A stretch of DNA of 64,000 nucleotides from Massilia sp. BJB1822 (lineage in GTDB: Bacteria; Pseudomonadota; Gammaproteobacteria; Burkholderiales; Burkholderiaceae_D), in contig NZ_JABWEB010000002.1 in assembly GCF_013369485.1 (NCBI RefSeq), forward strand, positions 372,001-436,000, written 5' to 3'. Made by a program: the position numbers and the translations under genes. How positions within the stretch are numbered: the stretch's first letter is position 1; each line of letters begins with the position of its first letter. Under the pieces are notes generated by a model. The model did not search any database. It had not been told where the DNA came from and was given only the letters and a program-made list of their open reading frames with translations. Of the stretch, positions 35,598 to 43,963 are shown piece after piece.

Positions 35598-37564
35598 TGT
35601 TCACCCGATCCGAAAGCAGGGTTGCGCACCTGGGGCGGGACCGATTGCGGATAGGGCTGGGCGTTCAGCGGCACCTGGTCCGGCAGCAGGTAGCGGTAAT
35701 CCTTGTAATCGCCATTCAGGCTGGCGTCCTTGACCACGATGGGGCGCATGAAGATCACCAGCTCGGTCTTGCTGGCCGTCTCGTTCCGATAGGAGAAGAG
35801 ATTGCCCAGCAGCGGCACGCTGCTCACGCCGGGCAGGCCGTCCTTGGTGTTGTCAACCGAATCCTGCATCAAGCCGCCCATCACGGCCACTTGGCCGCTG
35901 CTAACCTTCATGACCGACTCCAGCTCGCGCGCCTGGATCACCGGCACCTTGCTGATGACGTTCTGCTTGGCCAGCTCGGGATTCGGATCCTGCACAAAGC
36001 CGACCACGCGCGTGATGGTGGGGCGCACGTTCAGCGTCACCTCGTCGCTCTCGGAAATCTGCGGCGTCACGCTCATCACGAAACCGACCGGCACGGTCTC
36101 CACCTTGGACTCGTAGGTGGCGGGCGTGGCGATGGTGCCGGTGGACGTCATCACGGCCGGCGTGACCTTGAGCGTGAAGAAGATATTGTTATCCACCACC
36201 TTGAGCAGCGCGGTCTGGTTGTTCATCACGCTGATCTTGGGGCTGGACAGCACTTTCACCTTGCCGAAGGATTCCAGCAACTGCACGGCGGCCGTGATAT
36301 TGCCCAGGCGCGTGGTGGGGTTGTTGTACTTGAACAGCATGAAGCCTGGCGCGGTGGTATTCGGCAGCGGATTGCTTCCTGCCGCCACGCCGCCCTGCAT
36401 CAGCGTCGATTCGCCATTGCTGCTGACGCGCGACCAGTTAATGCCCTGTTGGTACTGGTCGCCCAGCTTGACCTCAATCACAGTCGCCTCGATCAGCACC
36501 TGGCGCTTGGCGGTGGCCAGCACGGTGTCGAGGAATTCCTGGATCTTGTCGTGCTGGCGGCTGGTGGCGCGCACCGCGATCAGGCCGCCTTCCTGGTTGA
36601 CCACCACGGTATTGTTGCTGCGCGGCGCAGTGCGTCCGCCCGCGCCCTGGGCGCCGGTCGCGCCGGCCGCCACGCCGTAGCCTTGCTCGCCCGCCGCCGG
36701 ATAGCCCGGCTGCGGCACGCCATATGGTTGGGCCGCGCCGGGATAGCCCGCGCCGCCAGCATAGCCACCCGGATTCACGCCCGGCTGGCCTGGCGCGCCG
36801 CCCACTTGGCCGGCTTGACCGTAGGGATTGGCCTGGCCCTGCTGGCCGCCAGTCTGCTCGCGCAGCTGGGCCAGGGGATCGGTGAGCGGATCGTTCAGAT
36901 TGGTCGGGCGCAGCATGTCGCGGATATTTTTCTCCAGGCTGTACCAGAAATTATTATCCGAACGGTTGGCGACCGAGGTGGTGGAATTATTGGTGCCGCC
37001 GCCCACTGTTTGGGTGGCGGTCGAGGTCTGGCCGGTCGCCGGATTGATAGTTTGCGTCGCCGACGAGCCGCCCGTGGTCGAAATCTGGGTGGCGATGCTC
37101 ACGCTGCTTTGGGTCGAGCGCGCCATGTTCACGTAATCGACCTTGTAATTTCGCCAATACGGCTGGTCCGGCAGCACGATCAGGTTATTGCCTTCGATTT
37201 CGTAGCGCATATCGACCTGGCGCGCGATGCGCGCCAGCAGCTGGGGCAGGGTCTGGTCCAGCGCATTCAGCGTGACCATGCCCTCGATCGATGGGTGGAT
37301 GTCCACGTTCAAGCCCGCGTCGCGCGCCAGCGCGAACAGTACCGATTGCACCGGCACCTTATGCACCGTGACGCTATAGGTTTCCACGCGCGCGCCGGGG
37401 CGCGGCGGCGGCAGGGCCGGGCTTTGCTGCACCGGGTCGGGGATGGCGCCGGCCGGGCGCGGGCTTTCCGTCACATGCGAGGTCGATACCGGCAGTTGCG
37501 GCGCGGCGCAGCCGGCGAGCAGGGCGCAAGCGGTGGAAAGCAGGGGAGCCGCGAGTTTTTTCAT
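35594..37564 (-). CDS. Secretin (GspD/PilQ/MshL-like) lipoprotein
   Basis: 656 residues from the ATG giving MKKLAAPLLSTACALLAGC, a lipoprotein signal (LLAGC); ATGs further upstream would add a non-signal leader. Domain order: STN/N0-like region (VPVQSVLFALARDAGLNVDI), N-domains, a Gly/Tyr/Pro-rich low-complexity insert of ~70 residues (NPYGQAGQVGGAPGQPG and onward), an N3-type region (RQVLIEATVIEVKLGDQYQQG) and the secretin C-domain (SSPKISVMNNQTALLKV, VTPQISESDEVTLNVRP, VPLLGNLFSYR). It forms the outer-membrane pore. Confidence 0.93.
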   Translation of the reverse strand: MKKLAAPLLSTACALLAGCAAPQLPVSTSHVTESPRPAGAIPDPVQQSPALPPPRPGARVETYSVTVHKVPVQSVLFALARDAGLNVDIHPSIEGMVTLNALDQTLPQLLARIARQVDMRYEIEGNNLIVLPDQPYWRNYKVDYVNMARSTQSSVSIATQISTTGGSSATQTINPATGQTSTATQTVGGGTNNSTTSVANRSDNNFWYSLEKNIRDMLRPTNLNDPLTDPLAQLREQTGGQQGQANPYGQAGQVGGAPGQPGVNPGGYAGGAGYPGAAQPYGVPQPGYPAAGEQGYGVAAGATGAQGAGGRTAPRSNNTVVVNQEGGLIAVRATSRQHDKIQEFLDTVLATAKRQVLIEATVIEVKLGDQYQQGINWSRVSSNGESTLMQGGVAAGSNPLPNTTAPGFMLFKYNNPTTRLGNITAAVQLLESFGKVKVLSSPKISVMNNQTALLKVVDNNIFFTLKVTPAVMTSTGTIATPATYESKVETVPVGFVMSVTPQISESDEVTLNVRPTITRVVGFVQDPNPELAKQNVISKVPVIQARELESVMKVSSGQVAVMGGLMQDSVDNTKDGLPGVSSVPLLGNLFSYRNETASKTELVIFMRPIVVKDASLNGDYKDYRYLLPDQVPLNAQPYPQSVPPQVRNPAFGSGEQ

Positions 37565-37628
37565 TGTTGTAGTCCGCGGGAGCGAGGTTGGTCCGGGGGT
37601 TAAAGTTGACATAATCTTATAAAAGCGC

Positions 37629-38609
37629 TCATCCTGCAAATCGGGATGCGGAGCCAGCCTTCGACTGCGCCGCTGGCCGGCCCTTGCCGTAGCCGTCCGG
37701 CGGCGCCAGCGACTGCTGCCAGACCAGCCAGGCGCCCGCCACCAGCAAGGCCAGCACGAAGCCGGCGCCGAACAGCAGCCAGGCGGGCAGGGCGCGCGGC
37801 GGCGCGGCAAAGCTGCTGTCGCGGATGGCCTGGCGCACATGGGCCGGCCGCACGGTGGCTGCGTCGTCGGCAAACGCCGCCATCAAGGCCTTGTCGGCCA
37901 GGATGTTCACGCGCCGCACAATGCCTTGCGAGACGCGCGCGATCAGCTTGACCGCGCCCTTGCTGAACAGGGGGCGCCCGCTATGGCCGGCCGCCTGCAG
38001 GCGGAAGGCGAGGAAGTCGGGCAGCAGCTCGGGCGCCAGCGGCGGCACCGTGAAGCTGTGGGTGATGCGTTCGCGCAGCTGGCGCATGCGCGGCAGGGCC
38101 AGGCTCTCGTCCAGCTCCGGCTGGCCGAACAGCACGATCTGCAGCAGCTTGTGGTGGGCCGTTTCCAGATTGGTCAGCAGGCGCACCTCTTCCAGCGTTT
38201 CCAGTGGCATGGCCTGGGCTTCCTCGACCAGCAGCAGCACCTGGCGGCCGGCGCTGTGGCGCGCGATCAAGTCGGCGTTCAGCAGGCGCAGCACCTCGTT
38301 GCCGCGCAAGCCTTCCGCATTCAGCCCCAGTTCGCCGGCGATGGCATACAGCACTTCTTCCGGCCCCAGGCTGGGATTGACCAGGTAGATCACGTCCACA
38401 TGGGGCGGCAGCTGGCTGTCGAGCATGCGGCACAGCATGGTCTTGCCGCTGCCGACTTCGCCCGTGACCTTGATGATGCCTTCGCCGCTGCCCACCGCAT
38501 ATAGCAAGGCGTCGAGCATGGCGCCGCGCTCATTGCCGCTGTAGAAAAAGGCGGGATTGGGTGTGATGTTGAAGGGCGCCTGCTTCAGGCCGAAATGGGA
38601 CTGGTACAT
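37629..38609 (-). CDS. ExeA/MshM-like AAA ATPase
   Basis: 326 residues starting at MYQSHFGLKQAPFNITPNPA, the characteristic N-terminus of ExeA/MshM ATPases. Walker A is GEVGSGKTML and Walker B VLLLVEEAQAM (first aspartate of the usual DE replaced by Val-Glu). A sensor region LQIVLFGQPEL follows, then a C-terminal transmembrane helix (WLLFGAGFVLALLVAGAWLVW). ExeA couples with peptidoglycan binding to insert secretins. Here the extra C-terminal helix would hold it at the inner membrane. It lies 8 bases after the ABC ATPase. Confidence 0.9.
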   Translation of the reverse strand: MYQSHFGLKQAPFNITPNPAFFYSGNERGAMLDALLYAVGSGEGIIKVTGEVGSGKTMLCRMLDSQLPPHVDVIYLVNPSLGPEEVLYAIAGELGLNAEGLRGNEVLRLLNADLIARHSAGRQVLLLVEEAQAMPLETLEEVRLLTNLETAHHKLLQIVLFGQPELDESLALPRMRQLRERITHSFTVPPLAPELLPDFLAFRLQAAGHSGRPLFSKGAVKLIARVSQGIVRRVNILADKALMAAFADDAATVRPAHVRQAIRDSSFAAPPRALPAWLLFGAGFVLALLVAGAWLVWQQSLAPPDGYGKGRPAAQSKAGSASRFAG

Positions 38610-38616
38610 GGCGGGC

Positions 38617-39333
38617 CTATTCGATCGCTTGCAGGAAGGCCGCTTCCAGCGTGGAAGCGCCGTAGCGGCTGCGGCAGTGTTCGGGCGTGCCGGCGAAGCG
38701 GATGCGTCCGCCGTGCAGGATGGCCATGCGGTCGCAGATTTCCTCGACATCGGCCAGCGCGTGCGAAGTGAACAGCAGGCTGGCGCCATCGTTGCGCAAA
38801 TGCTGCAAAAGCTGTTTGAGCAGGGCGCGCGCTTTGGGATCGAGGCCGCTCATCGGTTCGTCCAGCACGTACAGGCGCTTGCGGCTGAGGAAGCAGGCGG
38901 CCAGGCCCAGTTTCTGGGTCATGCCCTTGGAATAGCTGCGTACAGTGCGCTTCAAGGCGGTGTCCTCCAGGTCCAGCGCGGCCAGCATCGCGGCCACGGC
39001 AGCCGGCTCGTAAGCCTGTCCCTGCAATTTCAGCACGTATTTCAGAAAATCGTCGCCCGTCAGATAGTAGGGCGGGGTAAAGCGTTCCGGCAGATAGGCC
39101 AGCGGCTGGCGCGCTTCCGGGCGCAGATGGCTGGCGCCGAAAATCTCGATATCGCCGCCGTCCAGTGCGCAAAAATCGAGCAGGCATTTGAGCAGGCTGG
39201 TCTTGCCCGCCCCATTCACCCCGGCCAGGCCGAAGAACTCGCCGCGCTCCACCGTCAGATCGACGCCATCGAGCACCGGCCGCTGCGCATGGCGTTTGGT
39301 GACATTGCGAAAGCGCAGAGCGGCTTGGTCCAT
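38617..39333 (-). CDS. ABC transporter ATP-binding protein (NosF-like)
   Basis: 238 residues. Walker A GVNGAGKTSLL, signature YSKGMTQKLGLA, Walker B LYVLDEPMSGLDP and the H-loop (LLFTSHALADVEE) are all intact. The ~240-residue length and sequence style match ATPases of ABC-2/NosF-like exporters. It is the first gene of the minus-strand pilus-like operon, while the only permease (26198-26962) is near its end. It probably energises that permease. Confidence 0.9.
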   Translation of the reverse strand: MDQAALRFRNVTKRHAQRPVLDGVDLTVERGEFFGLAGVNGAGKTSLLKCLLDFCALDGGDIEIFGASHLRPEARQPLAYLPERFTPPYYLTGDDFLKYVLKLQGQAYEPAAVAAMLAALDLEDTALKRTVRSYSKGMTQKLGLAACFLSRKRLYVLDEPMSGLDPKARALLKQLLQHLRNDGASLLFTSHALADVEEICDRMAILHGGRIRFAGTPEHCRSRYGASTLEAAFLQAIE

Positions 39334-39447
39334 GTATCAGGGCAGAGTTCGGGCGAGGCATACTGTAGCAAGAATGGCCTTCTTTAGCTAGCGGCAAGAC
39401 TGACATTCGGCTTACAATGCCCTCACTGTGATATTCGTGGAGTGAGC
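39334..39447. promoter_or_regulatory. Divergent intergenic region between the two pilus-like operons
   Basis: These 114 bases separate the oppositely oriented ABC-ATPase/second pilus operon and the MSHA operon. Transcription of both must start here or inside neighbouring genes. A TACAAT (39412-39417) could be a -10 for the rightward operon, but no convincing -35 is at 17 bases. No long palindrome was seen. Confidence 0.4.
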
Positions 39448-41151
39448 ATGGCAAGGCCCGAGAAAGTCCGGCTGGGCGAGATCCTGGTACAGCAAAAGCT
39501 GCTGTCCGAAGAACAGCTGGGCCTCGCGCTCACGGAACAAAAGCGCAGCGGGCGCAAGCTGGGCCGGGTCTTCATCGAGAACGGCTATGTGACCGAGGAA
39601 CAGATCGCCGGCGCCCTGGCGCGCCAGCTGAATATCCCCTACATCAACCTCAAGTTCTACAATATCAATCCGGAACTGGTGCGCCAGCTGCAGGAAACCC
39701 AGGCGCGCCGCTTCCGCGCCCTGATCCTGGAAGACCGCACCACCTCGCTGCTGGTCGGCATGTCCGACCCCACCGACCTGTTTGCCTACGACGAGATTGC
39801 GCGCCTGGTGCGCCGCACCGTCGAGCTGGCAGTGGTGAACGAGACCGAGGTGCTGGCCGCCATCGACCGCATCTACCGCCGCACCGAGGACATCACCGAC
39901 CTGGCGCGCGAGCTGGAACAGGATATCGGCGACGTCTCCATCGACTTCGGCACGCTGGCCGCCAATCCCGGGCTGGAAGAGGCGCCCGTCGTCAAACTGC
40001 TGCAATCGGTGTTCGACGACGCGGTGCAGGTGCGCGCTTCGGACATCCATATCGAGCCGCAGGAAAGCCGGCTGCAGATCCGCTTCCGCATCGACGGCGT
40101 GCTGCATCTGCAGACCGAGGCCGATATCAAGATCGCACCGGCCCTGGCCCTGCGTCTGAAACTGATGTCGGACCTGGATATTTCGGAAAAGCGCCTGCCG
40201 CAGGACGGCCGTTTCGGCGTGCGGGTGCGCAACCAGCGCATCGATGTGCGTATTTCGTCCATGCCGACCCAGTATGGCGAATCGGTGGTCATGCGTCTTT
40301 TGAACCAGGGCGGGGCGCCGCTCAAGCTGGACGCCATCGGCATGCCGCGCGAGCTGCTGGAACGCTTCCGCAGCATTGTGCAGCGTCCCAATGGCCTGGT
40401 GCTGGTGACGGGACCGACCGGCAGCGGCAAGACCACCACGCTGTACTGCGCCCTGTCCGAACTGAACTCGGTCGAAAAAAAGCTGATCACGGTGGAAGAC
40501 CCGGTCGAGTACCGCCTGCCCGGCATCAATCAGGTGCAGGTCAATGACAAGATCGACCTTAACTTCGCCCGCGTGCTGCGTTCGGCCCTGCGGCAAGACC
40601 CGGACATTGTGCTGGTGGGCGAGATGCGCGATCAGGAAACCGCCGCCATCGGCCTGCGCGCCGCCATGACCGGCCACCTGGTGCTCTCCACCCTGCACAC
40701 CAACGACGCCGTCAGCACCCCGCTGCGCCTGATGGATATGGGCGTGCCGCGCTATATGGTGGGCAGCTCGCTGCAAGCGGTGCTGGCCCAGCGCCTGGTG
40801 CGCGTGATCTGCGAAAGCTGCACCGCGCCGTATACGCCGACCGCCACCGAAGCTGAGTGGCTGAAGCTGGAACTGGGCGAGGGGGCCGCCAGCGGCCATT
40901 ACCACGCGGGCAAGGGCTGCTCGCACTGCAACGGCATGGGTTATCGCGGCCGTACCGGCGTCTACGAGCTGCTGGAAATGACATCGGCCGTGGTGGACGC
41001 CGCCAACCATCATGATATGGGCCACTTCGTCAAAGTGGCGACGGCCCAGATGGCGGGCATGACCCTGCGCCGCCACGCGGTGGCGCTGGTGGTGCAGGGC
41101 CGCACCACGGTGTCCGAAGCTATGCGCATCAGCAACCAGCAAGAGGATTGA
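39448..41151 (+). CDS. mshE: MSHA biogenesis assembly ATPase MshE
   Basis: 567 residues; I choose the ATG at 39448 (GGAG five bases upstream) over a GTG at 39442. The N-terminal MshEN domain has two c-di-GMP-type motifs: R8-L-G...Q31 and K37-L-G...Q60. Then Walker A GPTGSGKT at 322-329, Walker B IVLVGEMRDQETA, the His box STLHTNDA and a C-terminal tetracysteine (CESC, CSHC). It polymerises pilin into the MSHA pilus and, by family, responds to c-di-GMP. First gene of the locus. Confidence 0.94.
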   Translation: MARPEKVRLGEILVQQKLLSEEQLGLALTEQKRSGRKLGRVFIENGYVTEEQIAGALARQLNIPYINLKFYNINPELVRQLQETQARRFRALILEDRTTSLLVGMSDPTDLFAYDEIARLVRRTVELAVVNETEVLAAIDRIYRRTEDITDLARELEQDIGDVSIDFGTLAANPGLEEAPVVKLLQSVFDDAVQVRASDIHIEPQESRLQIRFRIDGVLHLQTEADIKIAPALALRLKLMSDLDISEKRLPQDGRFGVRVRNQRIDVRISSMPTQYGESVVMRLLNQGGAPLKLDAIGMPRELLERFRSIVQRPNGLVLVTGPTGSGKTTTLYCALSELNSVEKKLITVEDPVEYRLPGINQVQVNDKIDLNFARVLRSALRQDPDIVLVGEMRDQETAAIGLRAAMTGHLVLSTLHTNDAVSTPLRLMDMGVPRYMVGSSLQAVLAQRLVRVICESCTAPYTPTATEAEWLKLELGEGAASGHYHAGKGCSHCNGMGYRGRTGVYELLEMTSAVVDAANHHDMGHFVKVATAQMAGMTLRRHAVALVVQGRTTVSEAMRISNQQED

Positions 41152-41152
41152 C

Positions 41153-42388
41153 GTGCCCTTCTTCAGCTACAAGGGACGCAATGCGCGCGGCGAATTGATG
41201 CAGGGCGTGCTGGAAGGCGCGGACAGCAGCGCCGTGGCCGACCAGCTGTTCAGCACCGGCGTCACGCCCATCGAGATTGCCGTCACCACTAAAAAAGTAG
41301 ATAAGGGCGGCGAGGGCGAGAACTGGTGGGCGCGCCTGACCGAGAAAAAAGTCACCAGCATGGACGTGCAGCTGTTCAGCCGCCAGCTTTACACGCTGCT
41401 CAAGGCGGGCGTGCCGATCATGCGCGGCCTGGCGGGCCTGCAGGAATCGGCGGTCAGCAAATCCTTCGGCCGGGTGATCAAGGATTTGCGCGAGTCGCTC
41501 GATGCGGGGCGCGAGCTGTCGGCCGCCATGCGCCGCCATCCTGACGTGTTTTCAGCCTTCTACCTGTCCATGGTCAGGGTGGGGGAGATGACGGGGCGGC
41601 TGGAAGAAGTCTTCCTGCGCCTGTTCGACCATATGGAATTCGACCGCGATATGCGCGAGCGGGTCACGACCGCGCTGCGCTATCCGACCTTTGTGGTGGT
41701 GGCCATCATCGCGGCCATGACGGTAGTGAATATCTTCGTGATTCCCGCTTTCGCCAAGGTCTTCGCCGGTTTCAACGCCGAATTGCCGCTGATGACGCGC
41801 ATTTTGCTGGGAACGTCGAACTTCACCGTGCAGTATTGGCCGCTGATGGCGGGGGCGCTGGCGGGCGGCATCGTCGCCTTCGTCCGCTATGTGCGCACCA
41901 CCAAGGGCCGCTACAAGTGGGACAAATTCAAGCTCGATCTGCCCATCGCGGGCAAGATCATCCGCAAAGCCACGCTGGCCCGCTTCGCGCGCAGCTTCGC
42001 GCTGTCCAGCCGCAGCGGCGTGCCGATTGTGCAGGCGCTGACGGTGGTGGCGCAAACGGTGGATAACAGCTATTTGAGTGCGCGCGTCGAACAGATGCGC
42101 GACGGCGTGGAGCGCGGCGAAAGCATCCTGCGCACGGCGTCGGCGGCCAATGTGTTCACGCCCGTGGTGCTGCAAATGATCGCTGTCGGCGAGGAATCCG
42201 GCTCGCTCGACGAGCTGATGGACGAGATCGCGCAAATGTATGAGCGCGAGGTGGATTACGAACTCAAAACATTGTCGGCGCAGATTGAACCTATCCTGAT
42301 CGTCGCACTGGGCGCCATGGTGTTGGTGCTAGCGCTCGGCATCTTCCTGCCGATCTGGGACTTGGGCAAGGCGGCCCTGCACAAATGA
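41153..42388 (+). CDS. mshG: MSHA biogenesis platform protein MshG
   Basis: 411 residues, GTG start with AAGAGG upstream, one base after the mshE stop. T2SF/GspF family: RQLYTLLKAGVPIMRGLAGLQES in the first cytoplasmic domain and SRSGVPIVQALTVVAQTV in the second, with transmembrane helices near the middle and the end (IVALGAMVLVLALGIFLPIW). It is the inner-membrane anchor for MshE, and paralogous to the GspF-like gene at 31111. Confidence 0.94.
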   Translation: MPFFSYKGRNARGELMQGVLEGADSSAVADQLFSTGVTPIEIAVTTKKVDKGGEGENWWARLTEKKVTSMDVQLFSRQLYTLLKAGVPIMRGLAGLQESAVSKSFGRVIKDLRESLDAGRELSAAMRRHPDVFSAFYLSMVRVGEMTGRLEEVFLRLFDHMEFDRDMRERVTTALRYPTFVVVAIIAAMTVVNIFVIPAFAKVFAGFNAELPLMTRILLGTSNFTVQYWPLMAGALAGGIVAFVRYVRTTKGRYKWDKFKLDLPIAGKIIRKATLARFARSFALSSRSGVPIVQALTVVAQTVDNSYLSARVEQMRDGVERGESILRTASAANVFTPVVLQMIAVGEESGSLDELMDEIAQMYEREVDYELKTLSAQIEPILIVALGAMVLVLALGIFLPIWDLGKAALHK

Positions 42389-42912
42389 AAACGCCGCGCG
42401 CGGACTGGCAAGCTGTCGCCGCCGCGCAACGACGGGGCTTCAGCCTGTTTGAACTGAGTGTGGTGCTGGTGGTGATTGCCATCCTGGGTACGGTATTCTT
42501 GCAAAGAGTACTGTTTTATCAGGAAGAAGCGGAGCGGGCCGCCGTGGCCCAGGTGCTGGCCCAATTGCGCATCACGGTGCAGAGCAGGGCGACGGAAGCG
42601 CATATCCGAGGCAAAACGAGGGATTTGTCCCTACTTGCTGGGGCAAATCCCATGTCATGGTTATTACGTCCACCTGGAAATTATGACGGTGAACGCGAAG
42701 CGCCTCAGCTGGATGAGCTGGAAGCGGGTCGCTGGTACTTCGACCGTGCCGAAAAAACCTTGCTTTATTTGCCAGCTAAATATGAATTCTTTTCTAACGA
42801 AAAACGCCGCCCTCTGAAATTCCGGCTAATGGCTAGTAATGGAGACGCCTCCGAAACTGGTGGAAAGCCCGAAAATAAAGGGATATCGTTGGAGCAAGTC
42901 ATGGATAAGTAA
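42385..42912 (+). CDS. mshF: MshF-like prepilin-type protein
   Basis: 175 residues, ATG overlapping the mshG stop. The N-terminus ends in QRRG|FSLFELSVVLVVIAILG, a class III-like signal with Phe-Ser-Leu-Phe-Glu. The C-terminal part contains NPMSWLLRPPGNYDGE ... AGRWYFDRAEKTLLYLP, which I recognise as the MshF pattern. The second half is clearly richer in A and T than its neighbours. A minor structural or accessory role is inferred. Confidence 0.82.
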   Translation: MKTPRADWQAVAAAQRRGFSLFELSVVLVVIAILGTVFLQRVLFYQEEAERAAVAQVLAQLRITVQSRATEAHIRGKTRDLSLLAGANPMSWLLRPPGNYDGEREAPQLDELEAGRWYFDRAEKTLLYLPAKYEFFSNEKRRPLKFRLMASNGDASETGGKPENKGISLEQVMDK

Positions 42913-42980
42913 GTGAGAATATGTTACTTTTATGTATCCGCTGCGCAATTTCTGTTGCAGGATGATTTACGGAGAAACTA

Positions 42981-43490
42981 ATGAATAAACAGGCAATCAA
43001 CGCAATTCGCAAACAAGGCCAGGGTGGTTTTACCCTGATTGAATTGATCGTTGTGATCGTGATTTTGGGCATCCTGGCTGCTACGGCGCTGCCGCGCTTC
43101 ATTGATATGGGGCGCGATGCGCGTGTCGCTGCATTGAATGGATTGCGAGGCTCGCTTAATTCCACTTCAGCCATGGCCCATGCCCGCTTTCTGGTGAACC
43201 CGAACGCTGCGGTGAATGCTGAAGGTGTGGTTGTCGGTATGACAAACGGTTACCCTACCGCCAACAATACACTGCTGCAGGCGGCTGGGATCGATATCAA
43301 TGGCCTTGATTACCTCATTGTCACCCAGGCAAATTCGGGCGGCAATAACCCTGTTATTGCCGCAGGACAGATCGCAGTTGTGCCGAATTCCGTCGCGAAC
43401 ACTACAGCAGGTGCAACCTGTTTCGTATCCTATACGCAGGCCGCAGCCAATGGTGCTCCAGCCATTGCCATGAACATAAACGGCTGTTAA
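42981..43490 (+). CDS. mshA: MSHA major pilin (MshA/MshB type)
   Basis: 169 residues with CGGAGA upstream. The class III signal GGFTLIELIVVIVILGILAATALP has Glu5, then AVNAEGVVVGMTNGYPT and C-terminal cysteines (ATCFVS ... INGC) for the disulfide loop of MSHA pilins. It is the only pilin of this type in the locus, so MshA rather than MshB is the simplest reading, but the two are hard to tell apart. Its stop codon overlaps the stop of the convergent mshP gene. Confidence 0.87.
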   Translation: MNKQAINAIRKQGQGGFTLIELIVVIVILGILAATALPRFIDMGRDARVAALNGLRGSLNSTSAMAHARFLVNPNAAVNAEGVVVGMTNGYPTANNTLLQAAGIDINGLDYLIVTQANSGGNNPVIAAGQIAVVPNSVANTTAGATCFVSYTQAAANGAPAIAMNINGC

Positions 43491-43963
43491 TTGCAGGCGG
43501 CGCCAGGGTTTGGCGGCCCCGCCTGGGTAGCGCCGGCCGTGGCCATCCGCCTACGCTCCACGTAATCGCCACGAGCCGCCGCTGCCGCATTAGGGCAGGC
43601 GGCGGCGTTGCAGGCGATGGAGTCAATGACGTAAATCGTTTTGCCGATTGCTGCGCCGGTGGCGTTAACTCCTTCATTGAAGTTTGTCTGCGTGCAGTTC
43701 ACCACTACGGTAAAGCCGTTCTGAGTGGTGAAATTCAAGACTTGATTGGTATTGCACGTGCTGCTCGTGAGTGCCTGATACAGTCCCCATTCCACCCCAG
43801 CCCTTGCTGCCTGATTGGCGTAGGTTGCGGTGATATCCTGTCCCGATGCCGCTTGCTGCCCTGTACTGGTGCGTATCACCACGGCGGCCAGTGAGGCCAG
43901 CAATACCATAATCACCAGTGCGGCGATAACGCCGAATCCTGTTTGTCTGTATCGTCCGGTCAT
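43487..43963 (-). CDS. mshP: MshP-like minor pilin/accessory protein
   Basis: 158 residues, ATG overlapping the upstream mshO stop (ATGA). N-terminus MTGRYRQTGFGVIAALVIMVLLASLAAVVIRTS is the PilX/MshP-type hydrophobic helix, lacking the FTLxE glutamate. It is followed by QAARAGVEWGLYQALTSSTC. Position at the end of the minus-strand block mshQ-C-D-O-P supports the name. It is convergent with mshA; no terminator hairpin lies between. Confidence 0.83.
   Translation of the reverse strand: MTGRYRQTGFGVIAALVIMVLLASLAAVVIRTSTGQQAASGQDITATYANQAARAGVEWGLYQALTSSTCNTNQVLNFTTQNGFTVVVNCTQTNFNEGVNATGAAIGKTIYVIDSIACNAAACPNAAAAARGDYVERRRMATAGATQAGPPNPGAACN

Noticed and set aside
39412..41142. 576-residue open frame antisense to mshE
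   Set aside because: Antisense shadow of a clear ATPase gene, no recognisable motifs.
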